Positions 27,894 through 38,254 of a DNA stretch of 64,000 bases are shown one piece after another. The notes below the pieces were generated by a model that made no database searches, had not been told where the DNA came from, and was given only the letters and a program-made list of their open reading frames with translations. The DNA is taken from positions 53,792,556-53,856,555 of the forward strand of contig OX439001.1 in the NCBI GenBank assembly GCA_949316495.1. The letters are read 5' to 3'. The DNA comes from Amphiduros pacificus (lineage: Eukaryota; Annelida; Polychaeta; Phyllodocida; Hesionidae). The translations under genes and the position numbers were made by a program. Positions within the stretch are counted from its first letter, which is position 1, and the number at the start of each line of letters is the position of its first letter.

Positions 27894-30800
27894 TTATCTC
27901 CTCCTTTGTTAGTTCAAAATGGAATTGCGTCATATATTAGGTACTGGGTTTGTTTATATATGAGGCACCTGAGCATCCGTGAGATTATGAGTTGTCAGTG
28001 ACAATATAGAAATTGATTTATGCCACAGCAATGGCAAGTTCAACCAATTTGAGTTATTTAATTATATATTTTTACATTTTACAAAATCTTTTTGTGACCA
28101 ATTTCAATTATCTAATAAGAATAAGAATGTCATAATGTTTGTTGTTATCTGTATTCAGGCCAGTCTGGGATTTTAGCACTAGCCCGCAGTCCCAGACTAG
28201 TAGAAACACTACTACCTCCCCTGATACTAGCCCGCAGTCCCAGACTAGTAGAAACACTACTACCTCCCCTGACACTAGGCCTCAGTCCCAGACTAGTAGA
28301 AACACTACTACCTCCCCTGATACTAGCCCGCAGTCCCAGATGAGTAGAAACACTGCTACCTCCCCTGATACTAGCCAGCAGTCCCAGACTAGTAGAAACA
28401 TTACTATCTCCCCTGATACTAGCCAGCAGTCCCAGACTAGTAGAAACACTAATACCTCCCCTGACACTAGATCGCAGTCCCAGACTAGTAGAAACACTAC
28501 TACCTCCCCTGATACTAGCCCACAGTCCCAGATTAGTAGAAACACTCCTACCTCCCGATACTTGCCCGCAGTCCCAGACTAGTAGAAACACTACTACCTC
28601 CCCTGATACTAGCCCGCAGTCCCAGACTAGTGGAAACACTACTACCTCCCCTGATACTAGCCCGCAGTCCCAGACTAGTAGAAACACTACTACCTCCCGA
28701 TACTTGCCCGCAGTCCCAGACTAGTAGAAACACTACTACCTCCCCTGATACTAGCCCGCAGTCCCAGACTAGTGGAAACACTACTACCTCCCTATACTAT
28801 CCCGCAGTCCCAGACTAGTAGAAACACTGCTACCTCCCCTGATACTAGCCCGCAGTCCCAGACTAGTAGAAACACTACTACCTCCCCTGATACTAGCCCG
28901 CAGTCCCAGACTAGTGGAAACACTACTACCTCCCTATACTATCCCGCAGTCCCAGACTAGTAGAAACACTGCTACCTCCCCTGATACTAGCCCGCAGTCC
29001 CAGACTAGTAGAAACACTACTACCTCCCCTGATACTAGCCCGCAGTCCCAGATTAGTAGAAACACTACTACCTCCCTATACTATCCCGCAGTCCCAGACT
29101 AGTAGAAACATACCTACCTCCCCTGATACTAGCCTGCAGTCCCAGACTAGCAGAAACACTACCACCTCCCCTGATACTAGCCTGCAGTCCCAGACTAGTA
29201 GAAACACTACTACCTCCCTATACTATCCCGCAGTCCCAGACTAGTAGAAACATACCTACCTCCCCTGATACTAGCCTGCAGTCCCAGACTAGTAGAAACA
29301 CTACTACCTCCCCTGGTGCTAGCCCCCGGTCCCAGATTCATCTCAATACAATACAAACCAGAATTTATTATAAATGTTCATGTAAGATAAAAGCGAAGGA
29401 GTTCAAACACCTTTGAAATAAAGATATTTGGTGCTTCATGACAAGATGTGGTCACATTCCCAGTTATCCAATAATGGCCACAATGAGGTGCAATGAAATG
29501 ACCAAAATGGACTGACAGCTCTTCTGGTGCAAAGTAAACATACTTAAACTTAAGAAAAAAATGTTCCAAGGAAGAATGTCTTAAAAATAAATCATTGCAA
29601 AAGATATGATAAAATGGATGTCAAAATTTCCCGTGTATTACCAATTGTCACAAGTTATGGAGTAGTTATTGCATTGTTGGAAGTTGGCATCAGACAGTTT
29701 CTATATTTTACAGCAAGGATCTAACTTTGTCTCTTGGCCGATGGCGCTACTGCAGCTGTATGTTATGATGTTTGTGTTGTAGACTGGGGTGATGGAGGAT
29801 TTAGTGACATCCCTGAGTGAGGAGGAGGAGGTCCAGATGAAGAACATGCTGCACAGAATAGACACCATCGTCAAGGTAACTATTCACCCATAATTCCACT
29901 GCTCGAGTGGGCTATGCTGCCACCTAGTGGGGCAAAATCTAACACAAATGTTAAAGCTTAAACATTGAGAATAAGTTGGTATTTATTCAAAGGATGTCAA
30001 TAAATATTATGCAGAAATCATCCCATTTTGACGAGTGAAATATTACGTTCTGAGCCACAATTGGGATTTCCTCCAGGCTCATGTCTCGGCTCAAACTGAC
30101 AAATTCTGCCTTTGTTGATAGATTGTATTGTAATCTTCTTTGAATAAGCATATCCCGAGCTTCATCCCATCATAACATATTATGGTTACTGACATGATTC
30201 CCTCCGGCTATTTGGCGCCGTAGTAGATCAATTTGATTTTTCACCAGTCAAATTGAACACAAAACCACTCTATTTCAGTACAGAAAAGACGCATTCTTTA
30301 TAGAATGCTAATGACTCAATATTTCAACATTTTACATGTATTTATCAATTAATTAAAAGAATATGTATCAAATGAACAATTAAAAAGGCATTTCAGATCA
30401 TAAAAAATGACCTCCCAGGTAGGAGTTTGTAATGAGAATGTGATGACTGTCCATTTTATCTTTAGCCCCGATTATCACCAGGCAGGACATATGGATGTCA
30501 GTCAAATATTTGAAAACACTATCTTTACTACAGAAGACAATGTCTTTAATACATTTTGCTTTATCACAGGATCGCATAATATGTTGTAATTGGTGATGAC
30601 CTTGACCTAGTTTCCAGGTCATGCAGCAGTGTTGTGGGCCCCTGAGCTGAGGAGAGACCTATATTTATCATGTGTATGATATTTTCAGTATGGTAAGATG
30701 AAGGACGTTCGCATCATGGTGGATGCAGAGCAGACATACTTCCAGCCAGCCATTAATCGCCTCACCATGGAAATGAAAAGAAAATATAACAAGGACAAAG

Positions 30801-33800
30801 CCATTGTCTTCAACACTTACCAATGTTATTTAAAGGTAATATATGTTCATGCATTATTTATCATCTAGTAGGTTTTGTGCTGTCATCAGCAGTAGTATTG
30901 TTATTTAGTGCTATTATATATGATATACCGTATTATCCCTAATAGCCGCCCTCTACCTAATTACCGTCCCCCCCTCCTGTCTACAGACCAGGCCTTGGTG
31001 GCTGGGGTAGTGTAGAAGCAGGCTTACAATCCACAGGGGTTTGCAATCTCAATAATTAATATGTAAACATTACTCAAAGCTTAATATATCTCATTTTCAA
31101 GTTATGTTACACTGTAATTAACTCCCCATGTTGTATCAATGTGTAAGATCTGACACCTGAATGCTGAGTGAGGGTCACATATGGGTCACAGTATGGTGCC
31201 CAGTAGCACACCCCAGACTTAATTGGTTAATTACCCTGTAAGCATGTGGTCAAGTGGAAGAATTACAGGGCTGAACACTGATTATAAAAGATTGTCATTT
31301 TCAATACTTAACATGCTTAGTTATTTTGTGTCTGGACTGACATATTTATTTTTATTAGTTCATCTAAAATATATTGAATAATACTGTATTGTACAATTAT
31401 TCTTACCATCAAACTTTTCTTCAAATGCAACAAGATGTAACCATTTAGTTACTAAACATCTATTGTGAATCTTAAACACAGTCAATTTTGAACCCTGATC
31501 TGCCAGTCACATATTAGCGGCCCCTCAGAGGCAATGCTTCTGCCCCCGGGGCAGCAATTAGGGATAATACAGTACTTTTAAAAAATCAGTGAAACTTTTA
31601 ATGCAACTTGTTTCATGACTAAAACATGACTTGATTCATGTCTAAAACTACTTCTGTAAAATACACTTAATCTGGTGTGTATTTATTGCACAGGATGCAT
31701 ATAACATGCTGACCACAGATCTAGCTCTGTCTAAGAAAGAGGACTTTTACTTTGGAGCCAAGTTGGTACGCGGCGCTTACATGGACCAAGAACGGAAGAG
31801 GGCGAGTACGTTGGGTTACGATGATCCCATCAACCCAGACTTTGATGCTACCACTGCCATGTATGAAAAGGTGAGACCCTCGTATAGATATCTCAACCAT
31901 ATTTGTATAAAGAAATCATATTTATATCAGTTATAATGATGGGTGATCTGAAAGGAAAAACATCAAAAATGTGTTCAGAAACTAAGAATATTCAGAAATG
32001 GTGGAATAAAGGTGTTTGTTCATGTTTATTGTAACAGTATAAATGATGCTTACGATGCATATTGTAACAGTATAAATGATGCTTACGATGCATATTGTAA
32101 CAGTATAAATGATGCTTACGATGCATATTTTAACAGTATAAATGCTTATGATGCATATTTTAACAGTATAAATGATGCTTGCGATGCATATTGTAATAGT
32201 ATAAATGATGCTTATTTAATCAGTATAAATGATGCTTATATTTCAGTGTTTGATTGAATGTATGGAGCAGATGAAGGAGAGGCCAAAGGGCAGGATTGCA
32301 ATCATGATAGCTAGTCACAATGAGGATACAGTCAGATTCACCATCTCAAAGTAAGTCCCTCCAGTCACAATGAGGATACAGTCAGATTCACCATCTCAAA
32401 GTAAGTCCCTCCAGTCATAATGAGGATACAGTCAGATTCACCATCTCAAAGTAAGTCTCTCTGGTCACAGTGAGGATACAGTCAGATTCACCATCTCAAA
32501 GTAAGTCTCTCTGGTCACAGTGAGGATACAGTCAGATTCACCATCTCAAAGTAAGTCCCTCCAGTCATAATGAGGATACAGTCAGATTCACCATCTCAAA
32601 GTAAGTCTCTCCAGTCACAATGAGGATACAGTCAGATTCACCATCTCAAAGTAAGTCCCTCCAGTCATAATGAGGATACAGTCAGATTCACCATCTCAAA
32701 GTAAGTCTCTCCAGTCACAATGAGGATACAGTCAGATTCACCATCTCAAAGTAAGTCCCTCCAGTCATAATGAGGATACAGTCAGATTCACCATCTCAAA
32801 GTAAGTCTCTCTGGTCACAATGAGGATACAGTCAGATTCACCATCTCAAAGTAAGTCTCTCTGGTCACAATGAAGATACAGTCAGATTCACCATCTCAAA
32901 GTAAGTCCCTCCAGTCACAATGAGGATACAGTCAGATTCACCATCTCAAAGTAAGTCCCTCCAGTCATAATGAGGATACAGTCAGATTCACCATCTCAAA
33001 GTAAGTCCCTCTGGTCACAATGAGGATACAGTCAGATTCACCATCTCAAAGTAAGTCCCTCCAGTCATAATGAGGATACAGTCAGATTCACCATCTCAAA
33101 GTAAGTCCCTCCAGTCACAATGAGGATACAGTCAGATTCACCATCTCAAAGTAAGTCCCTCCAGTCACAATGAGGATACAGTCAGATTCACCATCTCAAA
33201 GTAAGTCCCTCCAGTCACAATGAGGATACAGTCAGATTCACCATCCCAAAGTAAGTCCCTCCAGTCACAATGAGGATACAGTCAGATTCACCATCTCAAA
33301 GTAAGTCCCTCCAGTCACAATGAGGATACAGTCAGATTCACCATCTCAAAGTAAGTCTCTCTGGTCACAATGAGGATACAGTCAGATTCACCATCTCAAA
33401 GTAAGTCTCTCTGGTCACAATGAAGATACAGTCAGATTCACCATCTCAAAGTAATTACATTGTATGTTAGTCTGTTAGAGAATACTATGAAACTCTCCGT
33501 AACAAAATTAAGCCAAATTTACCCACTCTGCACACACTCTTAGAACAAACAAAAAATTAGCAATGAATATTAATAGCGACATGAAAATTGCCGTTTGCAT
33601 AACATAATTGTATTTTTCAATGATGATGGGTGATGTTACAGGATGAAGGAATACGATATCCGGGCTTCAGATCGGGTCATCTGCTTTGGCCAGCTTCTTG
33701 GGATGTGTGATCAAGTGAGCTTCTCTTTAGGTAAGGAAGACTCAGATTATATTGCCATTTTAAACATGTGAATGCAAATGTCTCGCAGTTGACATGTGTG

Positions 33801-34092
33801 TGAGATAGATGTAGTATTTACATTGATTACATTTTGTGCTCTCTTCCTCACAGGCCAGGCCGGGTACTCCGTGTACAAGTATGTACCATATGGACCAGTG
33901 GAGGAAGTTTTGCCGTACCTATCTCGGAGAGCCGTGGAGAACCGGGGTGTGATTGCCAAGGTTCACAAGGAGAAACGTCTCATGTGGACAGAGTTGATGA
34001 GACGCTTGAAGAAAGGACAGTTCCTATACAGAGTGCCCATCCCAGAAAACCCTCACATGAAGATGGCGCCACTGGACGGAACTCACCAGTAA
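13914..34092 (+). CDS. PRODH: proline dehydrogenase, mitochondrial (complete, 13 exons)
   Basis: FAD enzyme that oxidises L-proline to pyrroline-5-carboxylate in mitochondria, passing electrons to the respiratory chain. Coding exons: 13914-14222, 16751-16959, 18446-18486, 21326-21472, 23774-23838, 26314-26492, 27252-27333, 29783-29875, 30689-30835, 31694-31870, 32247-32350, 33642-33730, 33854-34092. They sum to 1881 nt, or 626 residues, close to animal PRODH length. The N-terminus is basic and free of acidic residues for about 40 positions, as in a mitochondrial presequence. Exons 6-7 encode an EF-hand-like insert with a 12-residue loop starting DPSGDGEIDL. Catalytic-barrel motifs are KLVRGAY (about 447-453), [10 protein letters not shown] (505-514) and YLSRRAVEN with the substrate-binding Arg pair (about 572-573). 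Exon 11, holding the SHNED motif, lies between two minisatellites, and its donor end is amplified 23-fold. Confidence 0.95.
14998..15545. mobile_element. MITE family 1-related, rearranged copy C
   Basis: In PRODH intron 1. The segment at 15250-15545 follows copy B order (gctcaaagtaggttaccactgttt, TGACGTCA at 15319, aatgccaagcaagaagtgtg, agggtcttg-like block). The left block around 15030-15120 (cctgcaactgtggtctgactt, gagagtgcaact) matches the element in the opposite orientation, so the copy looks internally inverted or built from two insertions. The terminal repeats are not clear. Confidence 0.55.
15546..16750. other. PRODH intron 1 remainder, nothing recognised
   Basis: AT-rich intronic sequence. 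Minus-strand short frames near 15671-15907 and 16102-16392 lack similarity known to me. Confidence 0.4.
16960..17990. other. PRODH intron 2, 5' part
   Basis: A loosely duplicated block is visible: aagtcttgcagaa...cttctctaaaaccacttccccagtaatat (about 17095-17165) resembles agatcttcaccaaaaccgccagtaatatgtg (about 17364-17430), each followed by tagagatgaagattcaaatt-like sequence. This is about a 270-bp diverged tandem duplication. No gene. Confidence 0.45.
17995..18260 (+). mobile_element. LINE 3' fragment (CR1/Jockey-type RT C-terminus)
   Basis: At 18085-18226 the sequence translates as [19 protein letters not shown] then [20 protein letters not shown], ending at TAG. This is the typical C-terminal tail of non-LTR retrotransposon reverse transcriptase ORFs (YGDRAFS.APKLWN.LP...FK..LKT.LF). 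Only the last portion is present, as in a 5'-truncated insertion. It lies in PRODH intron 2. The clade cannot be fixed from this tail. Confidence 0.8.
18487..19604. other. PRODH intron 3, 5' part
   Basis: Unique-looking intronic sequence. No conserved open frame or repeat recognised. Minus-strand frames at 18970-19293 look non-coding. Confidence 0.4.
19605..21274 (+). mobile_element. MITE family 2, expanded copy (1662 bp)
   Basis: TTAA at 19605-19608 and 21271-21274 encloses an element starting CCCTAGCGGATA and ending GACAGTTATGGG. The right 260 bp (cattctgtagggctgcaatt, gtaatcatgataatga, aaccatggttataaatttta) are collinear with the 289-bp copy at 12228-12516. The size difference comes from a 36-bp array that fills the left part. 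It lies in PRODH intron 3, just before exon 4. Confidence 0.85.
19623..21005 (+). repeat. 36-bp minisatellite inside MITE 2, about 38 units
   Basis: The unit is of the type ccaccactggcaatggacgg followed by gagggatgtcaacatc. The period of 36 leaves long open frames on both strands, which are repeat artefacts. Unit variants (gggaagaatg, tgtgagggatatcgtc, atatatcactgg) recur in blocks, pointing to unequal exchange or slippage. The final units shorten (catcca only). Confidence 0.95.
22115..22476 (+). mobile_element. MITE family 1, 5'-incomplete copy D
   Basis: In PRODH intron 4. The order ggtgcactctttat, gaggcttgaagtaggttagcacc, gatgtcataagcatattgcc, gatgctaagcaagga, agggtcttgttcagagtttt and gctcaatccctttaa matches the right three quarters of copy B, ending at TTAA (22473-22476). 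The left terminus is not found. TGACGTCA sites have decayed to forms such as gatgtcat. Confidence 0.75.
22702..23112 (-). mobile_element. 5'-truncated LINE copy with (TAGATG)n tail
   Basis: The minus frame 23112-22834 encodes 92 residues of the RT C-terminal tail: [20 protein letters not shown] then [18 protein letters not shown] and SFRNFLARV, a pattern common in CR1/Jockey-group elements. A short 3' UTR follows, ending at about 22703-22728 in repeats of TAGATG, the kind of short 3' tail many LINEs use. The 5' side stops next to a TA microsatellite. It lies in PRODH intron 4. Confidence 0.85.
23155..23312. repeat. (TA)n microsatellite with flanking direct repeat
   Basis: A run of about 40 TA dinucleotides (23178-23256), then atgaatatatgagcttatac occurring twice (about 23256 and 23298) with aaggttgaagt after each. 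Intronic. Confidence 0.95.
23839..26313. other. PRODH intron 5, nothing recognised
   Basis: 2.5 kb of AT-rich intron. A small direct repeat of aggtcatcatgtgacctca at about 24583-24618 is present. No family-like open frame on either strand. Confidence 0.4.
26726..27245 (+). repeat. 34-bp minisatellite abutting PRODH exon 7 acceptor
   Basis: About 15 units of the type tgatgcaatgagtttggagt plus gattgttatggcaa. The last unit fades into ttttgcag, the acceptor of exon 27252-27333. The array separates the two exons encoding the EF-hand-like loop. Confidence 0.95.
27862..27891 (+). repeat. (GT)n microsatellite
   Basis: About 14 GT dinucleotides in PRODH intron 7. Confidence 0.95.
28163..29335 (+). 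repeat. 48-bp minisatellite with 142-bp higher-order pattern
   Basis: About 24 units of the type cccagactagtagaaacact followed by actacctcccctgatactagcccgcagt-like sequence, in PRODH intron 7. Shortened units (ccctatactatcccgcagt) recur every 142 bp between about 28790 and 29090, showing block duplication of triplets. Nearly every unit holds ACTAG(T/C). Long frames on both strands are repeat artefacts. Confidence 0.95.
30926..31574. mobile_element. MITE with TIRs, TA-flanked (about 650 bp)
   Basis: In PRODH intron 9. The left end TACCGTATTATCCCTAATAG and right end ATTAGGGATAATACAGTA are inverted repeats. TA at both ends fits a TA-targeting group such as Tc1/mariner-like MITEs. A G/C-rich block near each end (agccgccctct; gcggcccctcagagg) continues the symmetry loosely. 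No open frame. Confidence 0.75.
32028..32236 (+). repeat. 33-bp minisatellite upstream of PRODH exon 11
   Basis: About 7 units of tgtaacagtataaatgatgc plus ttacgatgcatat, ending 10 bp before the acceptor AG (32245-32246) of exon 11. The last two units are shortened. Confidence 0.95.
32316..33457 (+). repeat. 50-bp minisatellite made of PRODH exon 11 end plus its splice donor, 23 units
   Basis: The first unit is the genuine coding end of PRODH exon 11 ([12 protein letters not shown], 32316-32350) followed by the donor gtaagt at 32351. The same 35 exonic bases and 15 intronic bases then repeat with exact 50-bp period, with donors at 32351, 32401 and so on to 33451. All but the last donor read GTAAGT (the last is GTAATT). 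Variants (cacaatgagg, cataatgagg, cacagtgagg; tccctccagt, tctctctggt) alternate in blocks. Beyond the first donor, continued translation would meet TAA at once (AAG-TAA), so only the first donor yields PRODH. Confidence 0.97.
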
Positions 34093-36096
34093 AATACCCA
34101 GTATACATGCGATATAAATCAAAAGCTGGTTTTGTGATGTAAACCTGCTAAATATTCACTTGTGATTGACATTGGTTTATTACCATGACAACACCTATGG
34201 GATATCTTTGGGAGATATTTATGCATAGGTGATACATGCTTTTAAAGTGGTAGTTTTATTTAGAAACTACATAAAGGTATTAAACAATTATTACCAAAGG
34301 TATTTCTTATCAAAGTTTTAATTGTGATGCCAAAAGAAAACTAAGCAAAGTCTACTTCTGTAGCACATATATATTGCAGTTTGATAAAGACTAACGCCAG
34401 GGGTATCTAAAGTATGGGCTATTGCTTTTTCAAGATTTCAATAGTCATTAATGTCAAAAAGAGAGAAAACATTTGTGATTGTGTTCATACAAAGACAAGT
34501 TTTTATTATGCCAGACTAAGCACATTTAACACAGTTGCATTTTGCTAATATAAACAGGTTATACATGTTTATCATAAATACAACTGTTTTTGCCAACTGT
34601 TTGAAATACCTCATCTCCAGTAGCCGATAAGATTACTAAATTTGGGAGGGAACAGAGGAAATGTAACCGGGCATTTAATGAATGATGATGAAATTGACAC
34701 TTTCATTGCCGTTGTGACTGGAATGAACTGGGTTTGCTTTGAAAATTTGAAAATATGATATCTAGTCCATCCTCCTGTGAAAAATAGAAAGGTCTAGGAT
34801 CCTAAGTTGTGTTGCACAGTAAAGGATAAGTACACAGCAGATTCACATATCACTTCAATAAGTTATGTACATTGTATGATCAATGCAAGGTTACATACAT
34901 CAGATTAACCTTGCCAGACCCCCAACTGGGAGATTCATGATTTAATGCAACTGTTTGCAGAAGTACTTATCATCTACAGGGTTTTTAGGTGGATTGGACT
35001 GGTGACAAGAATATTACTAGATATATCTGTTTGGTGGAAAGGCTTATAGGTACATTATTTATTGTAACCAGATAATCATCTTCAAGTGATTCTATTGTTG
35101 TATATGCTGATATTTATTGCAATATACAATTATTTATTTATATAAGTCTTGTCTTTCACCTAAAAAAAAGATCACTATGAAACCAATTAATGCAAGGTCC
35201 GTGAACTGTTTAAAGGGATTTATATTGCCCCAGACCAACAAAGTATGGGTGGGACTTGAAAACCATAAATGTCTGTAGGCTCATCTGCCCACATGACCCA
35301 TAGTTGTCTCATTGTTAGCACGCTAATAGCTAGACAATTATTCTGATTGCCTTAAAACATGATAGGATCATCCTCCATGCCAATATATGGAACAGTTTGA
35401 AGCTGACTTCTCATAGAAGGGCTAGATGAAATCAGCTTGTGGTCACCATAAACTAACCAATAAGTTCATAAGTTTATATCAAACACATTTCCTCTTCCCA
35501 CACTGTTATTATTGTCTTCATAGTACATCAATTTATCGAGGAGAATAACAAATTATAAGAAAATAAAAGAGATGAAAAGGTTTCCAAGGAGAAGGACACG
35601 TCCTGTGAACAGCTTGTTGATATCACATTTATCTATCTAATTATTATATAAAAAAAACATACAAAATATTTAAATATATTAATAATATTTGAATCTCAAT
35701 GAGTAAAGGAATAAAAGGGTTTTATTTATCATGGAAAAAAGGTATTTGTGTCAACATGTTGGAATATGTTCAGATGGAAGGATACTGGCTTTTTGGCTTT
35801 TTTTCCCAAGGTTTGTATTTGTTAACTAAATCAAATTGATTAAATCTAATTTCAGACTTGCATGGTGCTTTCTGTAAGACAGATTTGTTTTCATATTTAA
35901 AAGTTCAAAATCTTCAAAATGGGTAGTTATCAAGGTGGTTTCTTGTTGATGCATATGGAATTGCACAATTGCATGACAAGTCATTCTGCAAAACACCCAA
36001 GAGTTTTAGTCTGCTATGGAATGCTGTTTTCATTTTGTGATATATTGTATCTTGAAGATTTCTTTTTTAAAACTGCTATTTCCTTTGTCCAGTTAA
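34093..36096. other. PRODH 3' UTR/flank, no gene seen
   Basis: Follows the PRODH stop. The UTR end is not certain. AT-rich, no family-like frame. Confidence 0.4.
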
Positions 36097-36710
36097 TTAC
36101 TGTATTTACTTGAATATAGGACGAGGAATGAGGACCCTAAACTTTAGTCAATGTTTGGGGGGTGGTCTTATACACAAGGGCAACCTGTGGACGGTGATTT
36201 ATGGCACCTCTGGGCGGCCGATTGAGTGCTATAAACGCTAATAATTAAAAGCGATATAATTAATATCTTTGGCTTATAATACACAAAGAAAGATTTTACC
36301 ACGTGTCAACAGTAGTCCGCCTCAATTTAATAAGTGTATATCATGCACAAGTTGGAGACAGTGTTAGTTTAACACTGCTTAAATATGCATATGCATCACA
36401 ATGTCGGCATTTTGAAAAGCAGAAGTGACGGGGAGAAGCTCTTATTTTTGGCGTGAAAATGATCAGACGTCACCACAGTGTATTAACTCACATTGAAATA
36501 TAAATATATTACGCAATGATGGGTCCCTAACACTACGTATTTAAGCTCTACTTTTGAAATGGCCGCCAAATTTGAATGGTAGCGGAGCCAATGTCTCGAG
36601 AAAAAACAACTCGTCCTATAATCAGAAATTGGTCTTTTCAAACAAAATCACATCAATTTGGGGGGTCATCTTATACACAGGGTTGTCCTATATTTGAGTA
36701 AATACAGTAA
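36097..36710. mobile_element. TIR element, about 614 bp, TA-flanked
   Basis: The left end TTACTGTATTTACTTGAATA(tagg) and right end (ccta)TATTTGAGTAAATACAGTAA are inverted repeats; further in, gtcttatacacaagggcaacc and gtcatcttatacacagggttg extend the symmetry to about 80 bp. No transposase frame, so non-autonomous. It lies in the PRODH-ROGDI interval. Confidence 0.8.
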
Positions 36711-38254
36711 TTGAAGTGCAGTCATCTGTTATCTTATGGATCCCAAACACTTCTACTTCTCTTCTAGCAATCTCAGAATCTTGATTTGATATTATTTGTT
36801 TCTAGTCGATGAAATATTATCATATGCTCAGCAAGATCTGACCATTATAGTATTTTAGACCCATGTAATTTATACAGGCATTTTGATTTGGTAAAGGTAA
36901 TATTTTGAAGACAAAGACACTGCAACACATTTGTTTTGTGTAAGTGTATTTATTTTTGTAATTCTATCTGGGGTCCATCATTTATTGATTGATATTATGG
37001 TACTGAAAAATGTTTAAACTTAAAAGATACAGCCATCCTTGGAAAATATTTGGCACAAATATTATACAAAGTTGGATAACATTGGATGAGCTAGCTGTAT
37101 AGATTATAAACTTTTATATAATATCGCTACTGTAAATATTTTGTTGTGAAAGAAAAATAACAATGAATGATTTGATTGCTATCATTTGAAATGTACAGTC
37201 AATTGTAAATAAAGACATGATATGTAAAGCAAAGTGTATATTATTGTATTTAATACCAACCAGTATTTTAAAGTTCATTTTATTATCATTATATATTGGA
37301 AAATGTTACCTTGTGAACAGTGGCTTTTACCTTTGACCATTTCTAATGAATAAGGAAATTCTTGTCCCAGTCATATTGGTCTATTATATTCCATCAAAAA
37401 AATCTGACACTCACTTAAATTGAATAGAATTTTTTCATATTGGGCAGGAAAAGGGATGATAGTTAGCAAAATACAATTTTCCAGGTCAACCAAATCTGCA
37501 ACTTCAAGATTTGTCAACATGACTGGTGATATGAATACCATTCTGTATGTTTTGAAGGGAATACACTAATACATTGGCATAAAATGCACAAACAAAATAA
37601 AATTATCGATTTTGGAAGACTTAGAGGTGCAATAAACTGATTGCAACTAAATGACCTGTTTACATTCTTTCTACAATGAGGCAAGATTTCAGGACTAAAG
37701 TATGCGTGAATATCTCTCCTGAATGACTGACCTAATGACAGAGGGTGCTGTTACTGGTATATCCCAGAATATTTGTGTTTCAATAGACTGGAAAACTACT
37801 CTCATTTGTATTTTACACCAACATTACTTTTAAGATCTTTTTTAGGTATCTTATAGATAATTCCTCTTCATATAATCAATTACATGTAAAACCACTTCTA
37901 TTGAATGCAATCACTATTTATATCCTTGAATTTGACTAAAATCACTGATGGAAACTTAAAACAGCATGTCCACTAGCTTCTCTGAAGTCCATATTGTCAA
38001 ATCCATGTCCCATGTTTCTAAAATCGACTGATTTTATTTGAAACCTATAAAATTAAGGGGTTACGGTGTGCATGACATTTGAACTTTGACTAATGCGTCA
38101 ATTTTTTTCAAATTTATTAATGAGATATTCAAAGGAAAGTTTGTGAAAAAAAATTTTCAAGAAAATTTCAAATATACTACAATGTAAATAACATTTTAAC
38201 CCGTAAAATGTATGTAAGATCTAGCTCAGTGAGTCAATGATAAATGAGCATGAT
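36711..38254. other. intergenic, nothing recognised
   Basis: AT-rich. Holds AATAAA at about 37208, a possible distal polyadenylation signal for PRODH. No gene-like frame. Confidence 0.35.

Noticed and set aside
28145-28687. 180-codon minus-strand frame with [15 protein letters not shown]-type repeats
   Set aside because: 48-bp minisatellite, open on both strands.
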